Origin: Lachnospiraceae bacterium | GTDB lineage: Bacteria; Bacillota; Clostridia; Lachnospirales; Lachnospiraceae | Reading direction: 5' to 3' | NCBI GenBank assembly: GCA_015057585.1 | Contig: SVEF01000016.1 | Location: forward strand, 1 to 64,000 | Length of the DNA: 64,000 nt | Part shown: positions 61,321-64,000 of the stretch, piece after piece | Position numbering within the stretch: the stretch's first letter is position 1 | Layout: every line of letters begins with the position of its first letter | The notes under the pieces: model-generated | Database searches by the model: none | Told to the model about the DNA's origin: nothing | The model's input: only the letters and a program-made list of their open reading frames with translations | Translations under genes and position numbers: made by a program

Positions 61321-61895
61321 ACCGTCACCTCAAAACCATACAAAAATGCCTTTTTATTGAGTTCAATTGTCTTTGGCGGCACTGTCTTTTCAATGACCTC
61401 CAGCCAAAGGTCCTTGTTAAAATCCATGTGTTTTGCCGCAACTCCGAGTACAATAATGTTAAACACCTTGGAATTTCCGAGTTTGATTGCTTCTTCCATC
61501 GCATTTACTTTAAATACCGTGTGGTCCTTTTCCAAAGTTTCCATAATTCCCTCCGGATAAGCAGCCGCACCGGTTACTACGGTAATCGGGTCAATTCTCT
61601 GGTCATTCACCACGATAACACCGTCCTTCTTTAAAAAGTGCGCGTATCGTAACGCTTCCAGACGTTCAAAGGCAATCAGCACATCGGCCTGACCTTCTTC
61701 CACAATCGGTTCTGCTACTTTTTCGCCATACCGCACAAACGTTACCACGCTGCCGCCGCGCTGAGCCATGCCATGCACCTCAGACAACTTCACGTCATAG
61801 CCTGCTGCCACCGTAATTCCGCCGAGAATACGGCTGGTAAGCAAGGTTCCCTGACCGCCGACACCGACAATCATAATATTCTTTGTTTCCTTCAT
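61317..61895 (-). CDS. iorB: Indolepyruvate oxidoreductase subunit beta
   Basis: A 192-residue gamma-domain subunit of 2-oxoacid:ferredoxin oxidoreductases: [19 protein letters not shown] at the N-terminus and [19 protein letters not shown] after it. With IorA it oxidises aryl pyruvates to aryl-acetyl-CoA. ATG 61895 has GGGAG 8 nt upstream; ATG 61910 overlaps that site. It follows iorA by 27 bp and overlaps the ligase start by 4 nt. Confidence 0.92.
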   Translation of the reverse strand: MKETKNIMIVGVGGQGTLLTSRILGGITVAAGYDVKLSEVHGMAQRGGSVVTFVRYGEKVAEPIVEEGQADVLIAFERLEALRYAHFLKKDGVIVVNDQRIDPITVVTGAAAYPEGIMETLEKDHTVFKVNAMEEAIKLGNSKVFNIIVLGVAAKHMDFNKDLWLEVIEKTVPPKTIELNKKAFLYGFEVTV

Positions 61896-61922
61896 CTTCT
61901 TATCTCCCATCCGTTCCCTGTT

Positions 61923-63659
61923 TTATACTTCCACCTGCGAAATTGCACCGAACTTACAAAGTCCCATACAAAGTCCGCATCCGTTACACATCGTTGCATC
62001 AATCGCTACCGTGCCGTCTGCCTTCTTTGTAAGTGCCGGGCACCCCGGTCTTAAGCACGCACCGCACTTTTTACACTTGTCCGCCTCTGCCACACACTTT
62101 TTCGTAAACTTCTGTCCCTTAAGCAATACACAAGGGGACTTGGTAATAATGACAGAAACCTCATCCTTTGCCACTTCTTCCCTGATGACTTTTTCCAATG
62201 TCACAAGGTCAAACGCATTGACCTCTACCACATTCTTTACACCGATGGCCTTACACAGATTCGGAATATCAATGGCAGGAACCACTTCACCCATCAATGT
62301 CTTTCCGGTTGCTGCGTGGTCCTGATGCCCTGTCATACCGGTCGTGGAATTATCTAAAATCATCACCGTTCCGGTGCCCTGATTGTATACCATGTTCATC
62401 AGGGAATTCACACCCGTATGCATAAATGTGGAATCACCGATTACAGCGACCCAGTTTTTAATATAGTCCTTTCCTTTTGCCTTTTCCATGCCATGGAGGG
62501 TCGAAATACTTGCGCCCATGCACACCGTCGTATCCACTACGCTGAGCGGTGCTACCGCACCGAGTGTGTAACAGCCGATGTCTCCTGCTGCATGAATCTT
62601 TAACTTATTAAGAACGGAGTACACGCTTCTATGCGGACAGCCCGGACAAAGAATCGGCGGTCTTGCCGGCACCTGCACCGGTGCCTTGCTCTCTGTTTCC
62701 TGCTTTAATACTGCCTTCCGGATCATGTTTGCACTGTACTCACCCTGCACCGTAAAAATTTCCTTACCGATACAGGAAATGCCCCAGGACTTAATCTGTT
62801 CTTCAAACACCGGCTCCAGTTCTTCAAATATGTATAAGGTATCTACCTTCTTTGCAAACTCTTCAATCAGTTTTCGCGGAAGCGGATGTACCAGACCAAG
62901 TTTTAACACACTGGCATCCGGGCATGCTTCTTTCACATACTGGTATGCAATTCCGCTGGCAATAAAGCCAATCTTTGTATCCTTTAATTCCATGCGGTTA
63001 ATCGCCATGTCACAGGCATCTGCCGCCATCTGCTTTAATCTCTGCTCTACAAAAACGTGACGTCCCTTGGCATTTCCCGGCATCATGACAAACTTTGCCG
63101 GATTTCTCTCATATACCTTATCTTCCGGCACTACTCTGTCACAAAGTGTTACCGGCCCCTGAGAATGGGAAAGTCTCGTCGTTGTCCTTACAATAACCGG
63201 AGTGTCATACTGTTCCGACAACTCAAATGCCAGTTTCACAAAGTCCTTTGCTTCCTGCGAATCCGACGGCTCAAGCACCGGCACCATGGCCGCTCTTGCC
63301 ACACATCTCGTATCCTGCTCGTTCTGGGAGGAATATAACCCCGGGTCGTCTGCCGCCACCAGCACAAGACCACCGTTTACTCCGCCATAAGAAATCGTAT
63401 ACAATGGGTCAGATGCTACGTTCACACCAACATGCTTCATGGAAGCCATCGCGCGCACTCCGCTGATGGAAGCACCGATTGCCACCTCCATTGCCACCTT
63501 TTCATTCGGCGACCACTCCGCATAAATTTCCGGATACTTTACGATATTTTCACTGATTTCGGTACTCGGTGTGCCCGGATATGCTGCCGAAACCTTAACA
63601 CCTGCTTCAAAAGCACCTCTGGCAATCGCCTCATTACCTAACATGATTTTCTTTTCCAT
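61923..63659 (-). CDS. iorA: Indolepyruvate ferredoxin oxidoreductase subunit alpha
   Basis: A 578-residue thiamine-diphosphate enzyme converting indolepyruvate, phenylpyruvate or hydroxyphenylpyruvate plus CoA to the aryl-acetyl-CoA, reducing ferredoxin. The TPP domain includes CPGCPHRS and the GDSTFMHTGVNSLMNMVYN stretch. The C-terminus has two [4Fe-4S] motifs, CKKCGACLRPGC and CNGCGLCMGLC. The ATG is 63659 (AGGAAGAGAG upstream); a longer in-frame start would run through the structured leader at 63686-63835 and is not accepted. Confidence 0.93.
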   Translation of the reverse strand: MEKKIMLGNEAIARGAFEAGVKVSAAYPGTPSTEISENIVKYPEIYAEWSPNEKVAMEVAIGASISGVRAMASMKHVGVNVASDPLYTISYGGVNGGLVLVAADDPGLYSSQNEQDTRCVARAAMVPVLEPSDSQEAKDFVKLAFELSEQYDTPVIVRTTTRLSHSQGPVTLCDRVVPEDKVYERNPAKFVMMPGNAKGRHVFVEQRLKQMAADACDMAINRMELKDTKIGFIASGIAYQYVKEACPDASVLKLGLVHPLPRKLIEEFAKKVDTLYIFEELEPVFEEQIKSWGISCIGKEIFTVQGEYSANMIRKAVLKQETESKAPVQVPARPPILCPGCPHRSVYSVLNKLKIHAAGDIGCYTLGAVAPLSVVDTTVCMGASISTLHGMEKAKGKDYIKNWVAVIGDSTFMHTGVNSLMNMVYNQGTGTVMILDNSTTGMTGHQDHAATGKTLMGEVVPAIDIPNLCKAIGVKNVVEVNAFDLVTLEKVIREEVAKDEVSVIITKSPCVLLKGQKFTKKCVAEADKCKKCGACLRPGCPALTKKADGTVAIDATMCNGCGLCMGLCKFGAISQVEV

Positions 63660-63685
63660 TTGCTCTCTTCCTTTTCTCTGTATTC

Positions 63686-63835
63686 TCCGTGTCTCGCAAT
63701 CCCTGCGACACTTCCGTGTCTCGCAATCCCATCTCGAAAACCCTTCGGGTTTCCTTCGATGGATGGGCGGTAGCCCAATCCATCGGAGCAACGATATGCA
63801 ATCAGAAGCAAGCTTCCATTGCATATCCTTACTCC
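63686..63835. repeat. Tandem hairpins and direct repeat in the iorA leader
   Basis: A direct repeat TCCGTGTCTCGCAATCCC occurs at 63686-63703 and 63713-63730. Beyond it are AACCC/GGGTT, then CGATGGAT/ATCCATCG (63758-63785), then GATATGCAAT/ATTGCATATC (63793-63827) with an inner GAAG/CTTC and outer GGAG/CTCC. It lies between the truncated ligase gene and iorA on the minus strand, so it is transcribed unless a terminator precedes it. Confidence 0.75.
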
Positions 63836-63855
63836 GATGAGCTTGCTCGACACTG

Positions 63856-64000
63856 TTAACCCATGTTTTGCTCTGCAATCAGTTTCTCCGCACCATACAT
63901 CTCACGCAGCTTCGGCTTTTCAATCTTTCCGGTCGGATTTCTCGGAATGTCTGCAAAAATCACCTTGTGAGGTCTCTTATATCTCGGCAGCTTCAGGCAG
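63856..64000 (-). CDS. Acyl-CoA ligase, C-terminal fragment cut by the window edge
   Basis: The frame ends with stop at 63856 and reads LKLPRYKRPHKVIFADIPRN, then PTGKIEKPKLREMYG and AEKLIAEQNMG. The PTGKIEK lysine motif (A10) belongs to AMP-forming acyl-CoA or aryl-CoA synthetases. Being upstream of iorA it may supply or remove a CoA ester in the same aryl-acid pathway, but it is not the paaK type of 60022-61320. Only 47 residues are visible. Confidence 0.8.
   Translation of the reverse strand, partial: CLKLPRYKRPHKVIFADIPRNPTGKIEKPKLREMYGAEKLIAEQNMG

Noticed and set aside
63660..63878. A 73-residue N-terminal extension of IorA
   Set aside because: It would translate the hairpin-rich leader, gives Arg/Cys-rich sequence unlike IorA, and the ATG at 63659 has a proper ribosome binding site.
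1..64000. Prophage, integrative element or defence island
   Set aside because: No integrase, transposase, tRNA-linked repeat, phage structural gene or known defence gene set was found; base composition looks even across the window.

Overview
The window looks like chromosome of an anaerobic Firmicute of the Lachnospiraceae type (class Clostridia). The reasons are moderate GC content, strong AGGAGG-type ribosome binding sites, TTGACA/TATAAT promoters, ferredoxin-dependent indolepyruvate oxidoreductase, corrinoid methyltransferase genes, a secreted pectate lyase with Pro/Thr linkers, and many small family proteins typical of gut clostridia. The genus cannot be fixed from the sequence. About 65 genes are supported and most lie on the minus strand. 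No rRNA, tRNA, transposase, integrase, phage structural gene or classical CRISPR array was recognised.

Layout. 0-6 kb: a YgjP-type metallopeptidase and an AAA/PD-(D/E)XK protein, divergent from a metallophosphoesterase lipoprotein, then an AIM24-like protein. 6-16.8 kb: housekeeping genes (asd, dusB, coaX, argF), a LiaF-like envelope-stress protein, an SPFH protein, a putative polysaccharide-degrading toroid enzyme with a ROK glucokinase, and two tandem c-di-GMP (PilZ) proteins. 16.8-25 kb: an exporter operon (DMT, MATE and a heterodimeric ABC pair), an AraC regulator and a divergent dicarboxylate/amino-acid symporter. 25-32.4 kb: a secreted PL1 pectate lyase under a cre-like operator, then an unusual three-gene operon (UDG-like protein, tyrosine-phosphatase-like protein, DnaB-type ATPase fused to an alpha/beta hydrolase), a polysaccharide deacetylase and an XRE regulator. 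32.4-37.4 kb: a corrinoid methyltransferase cluster with its reductive activator. 37.4-43.1 kb: pnuC with an elaborate leader, small enzymes and an intergenic array of alternating inverted 9-mers. 43.2-49.6 kb: a four-gene envelope/glycosidase operon that includes a small Cys-rich gene, an ECF sigma operon, and an OhrR-like regulator with a glutathione peroxidase. 49.6-64 kb: a very large imperfect inverted repeat, HAD, DegV/TetR, GH13, MATE, S1-domain and Na+/solute symporter genes, and an aryl-acid module (iorA, iorB, phenylacetate-CoA ligase, ACT protein and a truncated second acyl-CoA ligase).

How it fits together. The organism appears to degrade pectin and glycans (PL1, GH13, GH-A-like and toroid enzymes, ROK kinase), to demethylate an unknown methylated compound through corrinoid proteins, and to turn aromatic 2-oxo acids into aryl-CoA. 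Regulation is visible at several loci: a 22-bp palindrome just downstream of the pectate lyase promoter, OhrR-type boxes in front of gpx and ohrR, a palindrome over the degV promoter next to a tetR gene, and paired TTTC-N4-GAAA boxes in the divergent 2.9-3.0 kb promoters.

The parts least explained by ordinary annotation are: (1) 39977-40349, fifteen alternating 9-mers at about 26-bp steps separated by unique 17-19-nt spacers that fill one intergenic region; (2) the 27.8-30.4 kb operon with the DnaB-alpha/beta hydrolase fusion; (3) 49770-50227, 178/177-bp inverted arms, one of which runs into the 3' end of a HAD gene; (4) the pnuC leader with an attenuator-like fold and a perfect 54-bp tandem repeat carrying the Shine-Dalgarno sequence; and (5) several long nested hairpins behind genes, two of which share a 22-nt core.
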